Positions 42,772 through 51,672 of a stretch of DNA of 64,000 bases are shown piece after piece (the first letter of the stretch is position 1; each line of letters starts with the position of its first letter). The position numbers and the translations under genes are program-made. The stretch comes from Desulfopila aestuarii DSM 18488. Its GTDB lineage: Bacteria > Desulfobacterota > Desulfobulbia > Desulfobulbales > Desulfocapsaceae. The notes beneath the pieces were generated by a model that made no database searches, was not told the origin of the DNA, and saw nothing but the letters and a program-made list of their open reading frames with translations. The stretch spans positions 62,001 through 126,000 of the forward strand of contig NZ_FRFE01000009.1 in assembly GCF_900143695.1 (NCBI RefSeq). The letters run 5' to 3'.

Positions 42772-45106
42772 GTTGCAGACCTCCAATAATTGTCTGGCCA
42801 AAAGAGATGGCACCGTCGTTGACCGGCAGTGCCATTCCGGTAAAAATCTGTAGATCTTTTGTTTTGAGAGTGCGGAGCAATCCTTCCTGCAACAGACTGT
42901 TCTGCATGGAGCCACCGGCAAGCACCACCTGCCGGATACCTGTCATCCGGGCCAGTCTTGCGACTAACTCGGCGATGGTGGCGATGAGCTGAAAATGAAA
43001 CAAAAGGGCGGCTTGTCCTGCACTGTTTCCGCCGGCCTGGGCAGCGAGTGCCAATCTAACAAATTCTGTTGAACAAATCTCCATTTTTCCGCCCTTCTCG
43101 CACAGTAGTGTCGGGGTCTTCAGTTCGCTGAAGGCCGGAATATCATTGAACCACGTGCTGGTTGCTGCCTGTTTTGCCAGTGCTTCCAACTCGATCGCGG
43201 CCTGACCCTCGTAACTGATGTGCTGCCGAATAGAGAGCAGAGAAGCGATGGCATCGAAAAGGCGCCCGCAGCTTGAGGTGAGCGGGGTATTGAAACCATT
43301 GGCGAGCATGGTGTTGATCACCGCACGTTTCTCCTGAGGTATAGCAAGGATGCCGGGCGGTAACGTGTTATCCGGCCAGGGTGCCCTGCCATTTGCCAGG
43401 TAGAGGGCGGCAAGACCCATCCGCCATGGTTCGGTGGCGGCGGCATCGCCACCGGGTAACTGGAGATGTTCAAGGTGTGCAAGGCGCTGAAAGTCGGTCA
43501 GTTGCGCAAGCAAGACTTCGCCGCCCCAGATCGTGCCGTCATCACCAAAGCCGGTACCGTCCAGCACCACTGCTAGCACCGGATCTGTAAGACCATGTTC
43601 GGCCATCACTGCCGCGGCATGGGCATGGTGATGTTGCACCCGATAGAGGGGTAGGCCCAGTTCGGCAGCGTAGCGGCTGCTCATGTAATCGGGATGCAGA
43701 TCGCAGACAGCGATCTCCGGATCAATCTGGAACACCTTTTTCAGGTGTTCGATCGATTCGGTATAAAAATCATAGGATTCGAGATTGAACAGGTCGCCAA
43801 TATGCTGGCTGGGGTAAACGGAGTTCTCCCGGCCTAGGCTAAAAGTGCTTTTCAATCCAGCCCCACAACCAATCACTTCCGGCAGTTTCCAGACAATTTC
43901 AACGGGAGAAGGGACATAACCCCTGGCCCGTCGATATATCTGGGGCTTGTCAGCTACTATCCGTACCACCGAGTCGTCTACGCGCGTTACGATTTCACGG
44001 TTGTGCAGCAGGAACGCATCGGCGATGTGGGCAAGGCGTTTAAGCGCATCGTCGTTGGTTGTGCAGATGGGTGCCCCGCTGACGTTACCTGAGGTCATGA
44101 CCAGAACATCAGGGCAATCGTGCGCCTGGAAAAGCAGGTGTTGAAAAGGGGTGTAGGGCAGCATGACGCCCAGTTCGCTGACATGCGGGGCCAACGCTTC
44201 CGGCAGCGCGAACGGTTCGTTCTTCTGCAGCAATACAATAGGGTGCATCGTGGAGAGGAGTAGTTCTTCTTCCTGCTCGCTCACCCGGCAATACTTTCTG
44301 ATGGATGCAACATCGGGCATCATCACTGCAAGAGGTTTGTCGGGGCGACCCTTGCGGTTGCGTAATAGCGTGATGGCGCTCGCGGAATGGCCGTTCACCG
44401 AGAGGTGAAAGCCGCCTAGTCCACGCATCGCCACAACTTTGTCATTGGCTAATGCCTGCGCCGCTTCGGCAAGAGGTGAAACAGTATCGACCTGTGTCTC
44501 AGCCCCATTGTGCCAGGAAAGCTGCGGGCCGCATTCGCCGCAGGCGTTAGGCTGGGCATGAAAGCGCCGGTCCCGTGGATCAGCGTACTGGCTGGCACAC
44601 ACTTCACACATGGGAAAGACCTTCATTGAGGTCTTCGGCCGGTCATAGGGAATAGTCTCGACGATGGTAAAACGTGGTCCGCAGTTGGTGCAATTGATAA
44701 AGGGGTAATTATAGCGATGATCGCTGGGATCTCTCAGTTCTCTCAGGCAGTCGTCGCAAAGGGCAATATCGGGTGGGATGGCAGTCTTGGCGGAGCTTCC
44801 GGCAACGGAGGCGAGAATGGTGAAGCCCTCACCATCAAAGAGTCCGGCAAGCGGATGGTGATCGATTGAAGTGATCCGGGCCAGAACCGGAGCCTCAGTT
44901 TTCAACCCTTCCAGAAACAACACAAGCCCATCGTCTTGAGCGTATGCCCGGATAAGCACGCCGTCACTGGTGTTGGTCACCGTGCCGGCAATCCCAAGAC
45001 GAGAGGCCAGGTTGTAGACAAAGGGCCGAAATCCTACACCCTGGACAGTGCCCCGGATGAGGATTTCGAGCCCGCTCTGCTCTTTATTTATGCAAAAACT
45101 TGTCAC
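42734..45106 (-). CDS. hypF: Carbamoyltransferase for hydrogenase maturation
   Basis: This 790-residue protein transfers carbamoyl phosphate onto HypE. Domains in order are an acylphosphatase-like start (RGTVQGVGFRPF), two zinc fingers (CDDC...CTNC and CEVC...CGEC), a YrdC-like nucleotide domain and a Kae1-like domain with VQHHHAHAAAVMAEHG and LDGTGFGDDG. The likely start is GTG at 45106, which overlaps the cytochrome b gene by 23 bases. E. coli HypF is about 750 residues, so this is a normal length. Confidence 0.95.
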   Translation of the reverse strand: MTSFCINKEQSGLEILIRGTVQGVGFRPFVYNLASRLGIAGTVTNTSDGVLIRAYAQDDGLVLFLEGLKTEAPVLARITSIDHHPLAGLFDGEGFTILASVAGSSAKTAIPPDIALCDDCLRELRDPSDHRYNYPFINCTNCGPRFTIVETIPYDRPKTSMKVFPMCEVCASQYADPRDRRFHAQPNACGECGPQLSWHNGAETQVDTVSPLAEAAQALANDKVVAMRGLGGFHLSVNGHSASAITLLRNRKGRPDKPLAVMMPDVASIRKYCRVSEQEEELLLSTMHPIVLLQKNEPFALPEALAPHVSELGVMLPYTPFQHLLFQAHDCPDVLVMTSGNVSGAPICTTNDDALKRLAHIADAFLLHNREIVTRVDDSVVRIVADKPQIYRRARGYVPSPVEIVWKLPEVIGCGAGLKSTFSLGRENSVYPSQHIGDLFNLESYDFYTESIEHLKKVFQIDPEIAVCDLHPDYMSSRYAAELGLPLYRVQHHHAHAAAVMAEHGLTDPVLAVVLDGTGFGDDGTIWGGEVLLAQLTDFQRLAHLEHLQLPGGDAAATEPWRMGLAALYLANGRAPWPDNTLPPGILAIPQEKRAVINTMLANGFNTPLTSSCGRLFDAIASLLSIRQHISYEGQAAIELEALAKQAATSTWFNDIPAFSELKTPTLLCEKGGKMEICSTEFVRLALAAQAGGNSAGQAALLFHFQLIATIAELVARLARMTGIRQVVLAGGSMQNSLLQEGLLRTLKTKDLQIFTGMALPVNDGAISFGQTIIGGLQHVSRNTHAGGKG

Positions 45107-45725
45107 CGGTAAAAATCGAGGAAATGATTCCCTCCGGCTCTTTCACGTCGTTCCAGATGCACAGATAGACATGAATGAGTGCGAACATCATGAACCACCA
45201 CATAAGCAGGTGATGGAGGTACCGACCCCACTGCTGATTGCCGAAAACGGCGGTCCCGATGCCTTGCCAGGTGGCAACTTCCGGGAACAGCATGAAGAAG
45301 CCGCTGATGATCATGAATATAGCGACGACAAAGGTGAAAAGATAGGTCAGACCGGCCAGTACGTTGTGGCCGAGACGAACCTCATGATTTTCACTGATGT
45401 AGGCATAGCGCAGGATGGTGGAGAAGAGATTCTTGATATTCCGCGGGGTAATCGGCAGAATATCCCATACTCTTTCCTGCTTGTTGCCGAAAATGTACAG
45501 AAATGTACGGATAATAATTGCACCGGCAAAAACATAACCGGCAGTAAAATAGATGAAGCGCGCGAATGCCATGGGGAAACTCGCGCTACCCTCGATCATT
45601 GTGTTGGTCCACGGCCCGTTGATGTAGAAGCCGGTGATACACAGGGTCACAATTGACAGGGCATACATCCAGTGAAAGAGCCGGAACAGTACGCTCCAGC
45701 ATTTCTTTTTCTCATATGTAGCCAT
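45084..45725 (-). CDS. hyaC: Ni/Fe-hydrogenase b-type cytochrome subunit
   Basis: This 213-residue membrane protein takes electrons from the hydrogenase small subunit to the quinone pool. It has four hydrophobic helices (about 18-40, 57-80, 122-145, 170-192). Histidines for two b hemes occur in LFRLFHWMYAL, in LGHNVLAG and in YLHHLLMWWFMM. WNDVKEPEGI near the C-terminus is typical. It follows the large subunit by 61 bp. Its presence marks the enzyme as a membrane-bound group 1 uptake hydrogenase. Confidence 0.93.
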   Translation of the reverse strand: MATYEKKKCWSVLFRLFHWMYALSIVTLCITGFYINGPWTNTMIEGSASFPMAFARFIYFTAGYVFAGAIIIRTFLYIFGNKQERVWDILPITPRNIKNLFSTILRYAYISENHEVRLGHNVLAGLTYLFTFVVAIFMIISGFFMLFPEVATWQGIGTAVFGNQQWGRYLHHLLMWWFMMFALIHVYLCIWNDVKEPEGIISSIFTGDKFLHK

Positions 45726-45786
45726 GGTAGTTACCTCCTACGGTATATACCGGAAAAGTAAGGTTGTGGTTGTGTTGAAACTGTTA

Positions 45787-47487
45787 TTACAGAGCCTTCA
45801 CTTTAACCGTTTCCTTGCCTTCCGGATCAAGCATGTGAACCGCGCAGGCGATACATGGGTCAAATGAGTGGATGGTACGCAGTACCTCAAGCGGACGCTC
45901 CGGATCGGCGATCGGGTTGCCCATAAGTGATGCTTCGTACGGTCCGAGCTGGCCCTGTTCGTCGCGTGGGCCGGCGTTCCAGGTTGATGGTACAACACAC
46001 TGGTAGTTTTTGATCTTGCCGTCCTGGATAACGATCCAGTGAGAGAGCAGACCACGCGGTGCCTCGTGGACACCGACGCCGCGCTGTTCGCCTTTCGGGA
46101 AGACCGGCGGATTGAAGATCTCGTAGTCGCCGGTGGCGATGTTGTTGACCAGTTTATCCCAGTGCTCGAGGCAGAGATCGGCCATAATGCCTGCGCGTAC
46201 TGCGCGGGCGGCGTGACGGCCAACGGTACCGTGGAGGATTTCCGGTCCGACCTGGACGCCGGCAACGGCGCTGACGCGGGACAGGAAGGAGTCAACGGCT
46301 TTGATCGTTCTCTCATGACCCTGGGCGTAACCGACAACCATCTGGGCCAGCGGACCTACCTGCATTGGCTTGCCCTGGAAGCGAGGAGCTTTCAGCCAGG
46401 TGTACTTGCCTTCGTCTTCGAACTGGGTGAACTTCGGATCAGTGGATTCTTCCCACGGATGCTTGGACCAGTCGCCTTCATACCAGGCTTTGGAGATGGA
46501 CTCTTCGACATTCTCGATGAAGTACGGGTCGGCGATGGTGGAGATAGGCTTGATGGTGCTGAGGTCGCCGTTCATGACGGTACCACCGGGCAGGTCGGCT
46601 TTGATGCCGGCTGCGTCGAGGAACATATCCGGGGCGGCAAGGTAGTTGGTAACACCGGCGCCGTAAGGCAGCCACTCTTTATAGAGGGCACCGACGGCGA
46701 CAACATCGGTCATATAGACCATCTTGATGAAGTCGCGAACTTCGCTTACCAGCTGCTTGATGTAATAGAGCCGCTCCATGGTGACTGCGGTCTGGTTCTC
46801 CGGATTCAGGTTGGTGGTGACACCGCCGACGGAGAGGTTCTGGATATGCGGGTTCTTGCCGCTGATAATAGCGAGTGCCTGGGTGGCTTTACGCTGATAA
46901 TCAAGTGCTTCCAGGTAGTGGGAAACAGCCATGAGGTTTGCCTCGGGTGGCAGTTTCATCGCAGAGTGGCCCCAGTACGCATTGGCAAACGGTCCGAGCT
47001 GGCCGCTGGCCACGAGTGCCTTGACCTTGTCTTTTACGGCTGCGAAACGTTTCGGGCTGTTGCCGTGCCAGTCTGAGAGACTGTCTGCCAGCTTGGCGGT
47101 GGCGACAGGATCCGCATCAAGAGCGGAAACCACGTCGACCCAGTCAAGGGCGGAGAGCGCGTAGAAATGAACGATATGGTCGTGCAGACAGTGGATTGAC
47201 TGGACCATGTTACGGATGAGCTGGGCGTTGAGCGGGATCTGGAGTCCGAGGGCGTTCTCGACGGAACGTACGGAAGCAAGAGCGTGAACGGTAGTACAGA
47301 CACCGCAGATACGCTGAACAAAGAGCCACGCGTCGCGGGGATCACGGCCCTTGAGGATGTTCTCAAGACCACGGTACATCTGGCCGGAAGACCACGCCTT
47401 GGTGACCTGGCCTCCGTCTACTTCGACATCTATTCTTAAGTGACCCTCAATCCGTGTGACCGGATCAATGGTAATTCGCTGAGCCAT
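45787..47487 (-). CDS. hyaB: [NiFe] hydrogenase large subunit
   Basis: This 566-residue subunit holds the Ni-Fe(CN)2CO site that splits H2. The N-terminal L1 motif is QRICGVCTTVHALASV and the C-terminal L2 motif is DPCIACAVH, so all four Ni-ligating Cys are present and the protein is catalytically competent. The 15 residues after that His form the tail removed by the maturation protease. I start at ATG 47487 because GGAGG lies eight bases before it and the family start MAQRITIDPVTRIEGHL follows; a longer frame from 47550 has no such support. It crosses the membrane with the Tat-tagged small subunit. Confidence 0.96.
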   Translation of the reverse strand: MAQRITIDPVTRIEGHLRIDVEVDGGQVTKAWSSGQMYRGLENILKGRDPRDAWLFVQRICGVCTTVHALASVRSVENALGLQIPLNAQLIRNMVQSIHCLHDHIVHFYALSALDWVDVVSALDADPVATAKLADSLSDWHGNSPKRFAAVKDKVKALVASGQLGPFANAYWGHSAMKLPPEANLMAVSHYLEALDYQRKATQALAIISGKNPHIQNLSVGGVTTNLNPENQTAVTMERLYYIKQLVSEVRDFIKMVYMTDVVAVGALYKEWLPYGAGVTNYLAAPDMFLDAAGIKADLPGGTVMNGDLSTIKPISTIADPYFIENVEESISKAWYEGDWSKHPWEESTDPKFTQFEDEGKYTWLKAPRFQGKPMQVGPLAQMVVGYAQGHERTIKAVDSFLSRVSAVAGVQVGPEILHGTVGRHAARAVRAGIMADLCLEHWDKLVNNIATGDYEIFNPPVFPKGEQRGVGVHEAPRGLLSHWIVIQDGKIKNYQCVVPSTWNAGPRDEQGQLGPYEASLMGNPIADPERPLEVLRTIHSFDPCIACAVHMLDPEGKETVKVKAL

Positions 47488-47589
47488 GTGCAAAACCTCC
47501 ATGAAATATTGGTATACCGGAGAGGGTGAGAGAAACAGTGTTTCAGGCACCGGGCCGGTAAAAAATCACTGAACTTCAAAACGAGCTAC

Positions 47590-48663
47590 TTATTCGTGGC
47601 TGCTTTTCCCTTTGATCAGGCCTTTACCAATGCCGACTGCGGCGTGGACGCCGATGGCGGCCGCGGTTACGCCGAGGACCTTCTTGCCGATATTGTCAGC
47701 ATCTTCAACAATGCCGGTACCGGGGATCTTGACCTGCGGAAGTCTGTCGTAGAACGGGGTCATGGTATCCCAGAAATTCGGTTCGGTACAGCCGATGCAT
47801 CCGTGACCGACGGATACCGGCCAGACTTCTACACCGTTAAAACGGACAGCCGGGCAGTTGGAGAAGGTTTCGGGGCCTTTGCAGCCGACTTTATAAAGGC
47901 AGTAACCCATCTGGTGGGCTTCGTCACCGAACTGCTCGACAAAGCGGCCTTCATCAAAGTGAGCACGTCTTTCGCAATGGTCATGGATTCTGCGACCATA
48001 GGCAAACAGCGGACGGTTCAGCTTGTCCATCAGTGGAAGACGGTTGAAGGTGAGGTAATGGAGGATTGTGCCAAGGAACGAGACCGGGTTCGGCGGACAA
48101 CCTGGGATATTAACAATTGGTTTGTCTTTGACCAGATCCCAGACACCGACGGCGCCGGTTGGGTTTGGAGCCGCAGCCTGAACACCACCGAAGGTAGCGC
48201 AGGTGCCGATGGCGATGATCGCGGAAGCCTTAGGAGCTACTTCAGCCAGTATCTCCATAGCGGTTTTGCCGGCGATCATGCAGTGGATACCGTTATCCTT
48301 GGTCGGGATTGCGCCCTCAACCACCAGCAGGAACGGGTGATTGTTGACGGTCTCGTGCAGGTTATGCTCAGCCTGGTGACCCGCGGCTGCCATGACGGTC
48401 TCATGGTAATCAAGTGAAATAATGTCGAGAATCAGTCGAGCAAGATCTGGGTGGGAAGAGCGCAGAAGGCTCTCCGTACAGCCTGTGCACTCCTGAAAGT
48501 GCAGCCAGATGACCCGAGGGCGTTCGCCTGAGGCCGCAGCCTCCACCATTTTCGGGATCATTGCTTCGGACAGCCCCAAGGCGGCAGCCGCCATTGTGAC
48601 GCCCTTGAGGAAACCGCGGCGATTCAGCTGCGGATCCAGATGTGTGTTTACCGTGTCTGCCAT
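47590..48663 (-). CDS. hyaA: [NiFe] hydrogenase small subunit
   Basis: This 357-residue subunit carries the electron-transfer clusters. A twin-arginine signal (NRRGFLKGVTMAAAALG) sends the dimer to the periplasm. The proximal cluster motifs are FQECTGCTES, GTCATFGG and GCPPNP. The distal and medial clusters use HDHCERRAHFDEG, GYCLYKVGCKGP, NCPAVRFN and GHGCIGCTEPNFWD. A C-terminal hydrophobic helix (about 325-350) can anchor it to the membrane beside the cytochrome b. The start at ATG 48663 is set by the Tat signal; 33 codons further upstream are unlikely. It is the first gene of the operon. Confidence 0.95.
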   Translation of the reverse strand: MADTVNTHLDPQLNRRGFLKGVTMAAAALGLSEAMIPKMVEAAASGERPRVIWLHFQECTGCTESLLRSSHPDLARLILDIISLDYHETVMAAAGHQAEHNLHETVNNHPFLLVVEGAIPTKDNGIHCMIAGKTAMEILAEVAPKASAIIAIGTCATFGGVQAAAPNPTGAVGVWDLVKDKPIVNIPGCPPNPVSFLGTILHYLTFNRLPLMDKLNRPLFAYGRRIHDHCERRAHFDEGRFVEQFGDEAHQMGYCLYKVGCKGPETFSNCPAVRFNGVEVWPVSVGHGCIGCTEPNFWDTMTPFYDRLPQVKIPGTGIVEDADNIGKKVLGVTAAAIGVHAAVGIGKGLIKGKSSHE

Positions 48664-49034
48664 ATCAACCTCCTGTTGCTGTAACAACATTTTTGCGCAA
48701 AAAGCGCGAATGCGCCGGCATGAAAAACCGGACAAAAGTAAGACCTGCAGCCTAAGCCGCATCCTCCAGATTTTCAGTGCGCCAGGAAATCCGTGGAGGA
48801 TTGGGCAAAAAGGGCAATGCTACGTTGAAGCAATCTGAGATGTACTTAGAAATTATTGTGCATAAATGCAAATAAAATGACATTACAGCATATCAAAAAT
48901 AGTTGCAATAGTTGTTGATGATACTGATGTATTGAAGTTTGTGCAATAAAAACAACACAGTGTGGCAATATTCATCGAAGTGTAACATTGTAGTGATCTT
49001 TGCAGGGGATTGGGCGAGATGGTCGGAAGGGCTA
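48664..49034 (-). other. Upstream region of the hydrogenase operon
   Basis: This 371-bp A+T-rich stretch must contain the hydrogenase promoter. It holds the palindrome TGCATAAATGCA at 48859-48870, about 200 bp before the hyaA start. I found no convincing sigma-54 (-24/-12) site. There is no clear terminator after pcnB, so some read-through from that gene is possible. Confidence 0.55.
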
Positions 49035-50402
49035 TTATTTTTTCAAACCAAAGATGCCTTTTTTCGAGCGGGGGGCGAAGGCGGGTTTGTTGCGCTTTGA
49101 GGAAGAATCCTTTGAAGATGTTGACTTGGGCGATGTGTGCATATTGGGCACATTGTCAAGATGGACGCTGGAGGTCTCTTTGCCTGAGATGGCTTCCAGA
49201 TAGCAGTTGTAAAACACAGAGCACTGCTTGAAGTAGCTTTTCCGGCGCAACCATTTCGGCCACGAGTCATTCTGCCGGTTATGGATAAGGGCGCTGAGGT
49301 TGGTGAGAAGTGCGGCAATATCCTGGCGAATGGCTCGACTGAGGTTCAGCTGGGTTCCGATTTCGCGGTCGATGTCCGCACGGATTTTTTTGCCGATCTG
49401 AAAAAGGACTGGCCCTTTAAACTTCTCGGAAAAGAGACCGTAGCTGGCGTCAGCCCAGGGGATGAGGATCAGCGCCAGCATGAAGTAATCAGGTTGCCGG
49501 GAAATGCGGTTCTCCTTGGCCACGCGATTGATCCGGTCTATCATGGTGAAGATGTCGCCAAGGAATTTGCGGCAGGGGGTTCCGTCTGCCATGGTGGCGT
49601 AAATCGACTCTCGATAAATCTGGAAAAGGTCGATGAAAATCCCTGATTCAACGGCCAGTTTGTACCAGGGTGCGGCTGCACCACTATATATATCCTTGAA
49701 GGTTTCGTCGCGGAGTCTTGATGGGGGACAGAGGCGGAGCTTGGCGTGGTTGTCGCAGATGGCCTGCCAGGATTGTTCCTCGATAGTAAAGCCGTTTCGA
49801 GCTGCATGCCGAATCGCCCGCAGCATTCGTACCGGATCCCTGTTGATCCGTTTATCAGGGGTGCCGACGATACGGATGATGGAATGGTCGAGATCTTCGA
49901 CCCCGTTCACATAATCGATAATAGTGTTGTTCTCGATTTCATAAAACAGGGAGTTGATGGTCAAGTCACGCCGCTGGGCATCCTGATCAAGCGAACCAAA
50001 GGTATTGTTTGGCGCGAGCACCGCCTGGGGGCCGTCGAGATCGTGTTCGGAAAGCGAACGAAGGGTGGAAACCTCGACGACATGGCCGTTTCTGAAAAAG
50101 ACCTGGACGAGTCGAAATCGCCGGCCAATGGTTTTTGAGTGGGGAAAAAGCTTTCGGATCTGGCCGGGACGGGCATCAGTACTAATGTCGAAGTCCTTCG
50201 GCTCTTTGTCAAGATAGAGGTCCCGTACTCCGCCGCCAACAAGGTAGGCGGAAAAGCCGGCCTTGTTGAGCTTCTGCATGACATACAGGGCGTCCTGATT
50301 AATCATCTCCCGGGTGATCGGATGATCGCCGGGAGAGATGACACGGGCGGTGAGGGGCGGCGCCGAGTTAACGGGCAGTCGGGATTCCTCTTCTGGTTTC
50401 AT
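49035..50402 (-). CDS. pcnB: Poly(A) polymerase / CCA-type nucleotidyltransferase
   Basis: This 455-residue protein belongs to the class II nucleotidyltransferases. AYLVGGGVRDLYLDKEPKDFDIST is the catalytic head with its two Asp residues. RRFRLVQV and the QDAQRRDLTINSLFY motif follow, and RDPVRMLRAIRHAARNGF is the neck motif. Length, Arg/Lys-rich C-terminus (final 40 residues) and the RRDLTINSL segment favour PcnB-type poly(A) polymerase over tRNA CCA-adding enzyme; a firm choice needs phylogeny. It lies 15 bp after the upstream oxidoreductase gene on the same strand. Confidence 0.88.
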   Translation of the reverse strand: MKPEEESRLPVNSAPPLTARVISPGDHPITREMINQDALYVMQKLNKAGFSAYLVGGGVRDLYLDKEPKDFDISTDARPGQIRKLFPHSKTIGRRFRLVQVFFRNGHVVEVSTLRSLSEHDLDGPQAVLAPNNTFGSLDQDAQRRDLTINSLFYEIENNTIIDYVNGVEDLDHSIIRIVGTPDKRINRDPVRMLRAIRHAARNGFTIEEQSWQAICDNHAKLRLCPPSRLRDETFKDIYSGAAAPWYKLAVESGIFIDLFQIYRESIYATMADGTPCRKFLGDIFTMIDRINRVAKENRISRQPDYFMLALILIPWADASYGLFSEKFKGPVLFQIGKKIRADIDREIGTQLNLSRAIRQDIAALLTNLSALIHNRQNDSWPKWLRRKSYFKQCSVFYNCYLEAISGKETSSVHLDNVPNMHTSPKSTSSKDSSSKRNKPAFAPRSKKGIFGLKK

Positions 50403-50417
50403 GCGTGTTGGCAGCTA

Positions 50418-51404
50418 TCAGCAGGCGGGAGCGAATCCCTTTCCTTCCTTGTAGACCGATTCCGCCTGTTCCTTGAATAAACGGAAAATTTCGGCAACGG
50501 GAAGAATCTCTTTCATCTTATAGGTATTTGCTCCAGCAAAAACCAGCCCTTCCTCGATATTGCCGGCTCGCGAGGCCGTGAGGCGCTCACTGATGCAGTA
50601 GTGATGGTCGCATTTTTTCAGGCAGAGGTGGAGACATTTTTTAGTGGAATGATCAACGCCGGCATTTTTTGCAGCAACAAACGGGGTTCTGATGGCCCGG
50701 CCCGGCATGCCGACCGGTGAGGAAGTAAGAACGATGTCTTCCTTATTGGCGTTGAGGTAGGCCTGCTTGAATTCATCGGCAACATCACACTCTTCGCTTA
50801 ACACGAAACGGGACGCGATCTGGATGCCGTCGGCTCCATACTGATCCATCATCTCCGCCATTTCGTAGCCGTTGGTGATGCCACCGGCGGCGATGAGCGG
50901 AATATTTTTCACCACGTCACGGATGGGTGGGAAGATCTCTCTAAGTGGTCTGTCGGTACCGAGATGGCCGCCTGCTTCGGTGGCCTCAACGATAACCGCG
51001 GCTGCGCCAAGTTTTTCGGCCATTTTGGCAAGCGCCGGCGAGGAGACGATCATCACGATCGGGACGTTGTGTTCTTTGCCGATCTTGAATATATCACGGG
51101 AGAAACCGGCACCGGTAATGATCATGTCGACCCCGGCCTCGATTGAGCACATGACGAGATTGTAAAAATTCTTCATGGCATACATGATATTGACGCCGAT
51201 AACGCCATCGGTCATGCTTTTGGCTTTGCGGATGTCAGCCGCCAGCTCCTCGGTGGGAAGCGCAGATCCGCCAATGACACCGATTCCTCCACAGGAGGCG
51301 ACCGGAGCGGCCAGGGCAGAGGTGGATACTCGAATTGACATGCCACCCTGAATAAGAGGGAACTTGGCGGTAAACTTTCCAATGGTAAGGGACGGTAGCT
51401 TCAT
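50418..51404 (-). CDS. Nitronate monooxygenase-like / FabK-type flavoprotein
   Basis: This 328-residue TIM-barrel FMN enzyme has FPLIQGGMSIRVSTS at its start, the IITGAGFSRDIF region, VEATEAGGHLGTDRP and AAGGITNGYEMAEMMDQYGADGIQIASRF, the family's FMN phosphate-binding segments. The group includes nitronate monooxygenases, which detoxify nitroalkanes, and the enoyl-ACP reductase FabK. A C-terminal Cys-rich stretch (KKCLHLCLKKCDHHYC) is unusual and could bind a metal or Fe-S cluster. I use ATG 51404, with GGAG about eleven bases upstream; a TTG three codons earlier is possible. It probably shares a transcript with pcnB. Confidence 0.85.
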   Translation of the reverse strand: MKLPSLTIGKFTAKFPLIQGGMSIRVSTSALAAPVASCGGIGVIGGSALPTEELAADIRKAKSMTDGVIGVNIMYAMKNFYNLVMCSIEAGVDMIITGAGFSRDIFKIGKEHNVPIVMIVSSPALAKMAEKLGAAAVIVEATEAGGHLGTDRPLREIFPPIRDVVKNIPLIAAGGITNGYEMAEMMDQYGADGIQIASRFVLSEECDVADEFKQAYLNANKEDIVLTSSPVGMPGRAIRTPFVAAKNAGVDHSTKKCLHLCLKKCDHHYCISERLTASRAGNIEEGLVFAGANTYKMKEILPVAEIFRLFKEQAESVYKEGKGFAPAC

Positions 51405-51672
51405 GTACTTCAAGACTCCTTATAAAAAAGTAGGTAGAGAGCAGAGACCGATAATGCCCGTCTTAGGTTTATTTGTCAAGCAGTCTAATAGTGCGTCAGA
51501 ACGTGCAGATGGCCACATTGCAGAGAGAATTGCTCCACCAGGGATCCTATCATGGACTTTTTGCGGGATTTTTTGGCCGTGCTTGACAAAGGAGGAAAAT
51601 TGCGTTTAATTTTGTTCTTTTTTGGTTAAGCTCTACTGTAATCACTTTTTTGTGCCTGTTGGAGATACTTTC

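Noticed and set aside
46039-47076. 345-codon open frame on the plus strand opposite the hydrogenase large subunit
   Set aside because: It is the antisense shadow of a strongly conserved gene with high third-position G+C; the translation has no family motif and no ribosome-binding site.
47596-48417. 273-codon open frame opposite the hydrogenase small subunit
   Set aside because: Antisense shadow of hyaA; the real gene explains the sequence through its complete cluster motifs.
48664-49034. Sigma-54 promoter for the hydrogenase operon
   Set aside because: No TGGCAC-N5-TTGC match was found on the minus strand, only loose partial matches.
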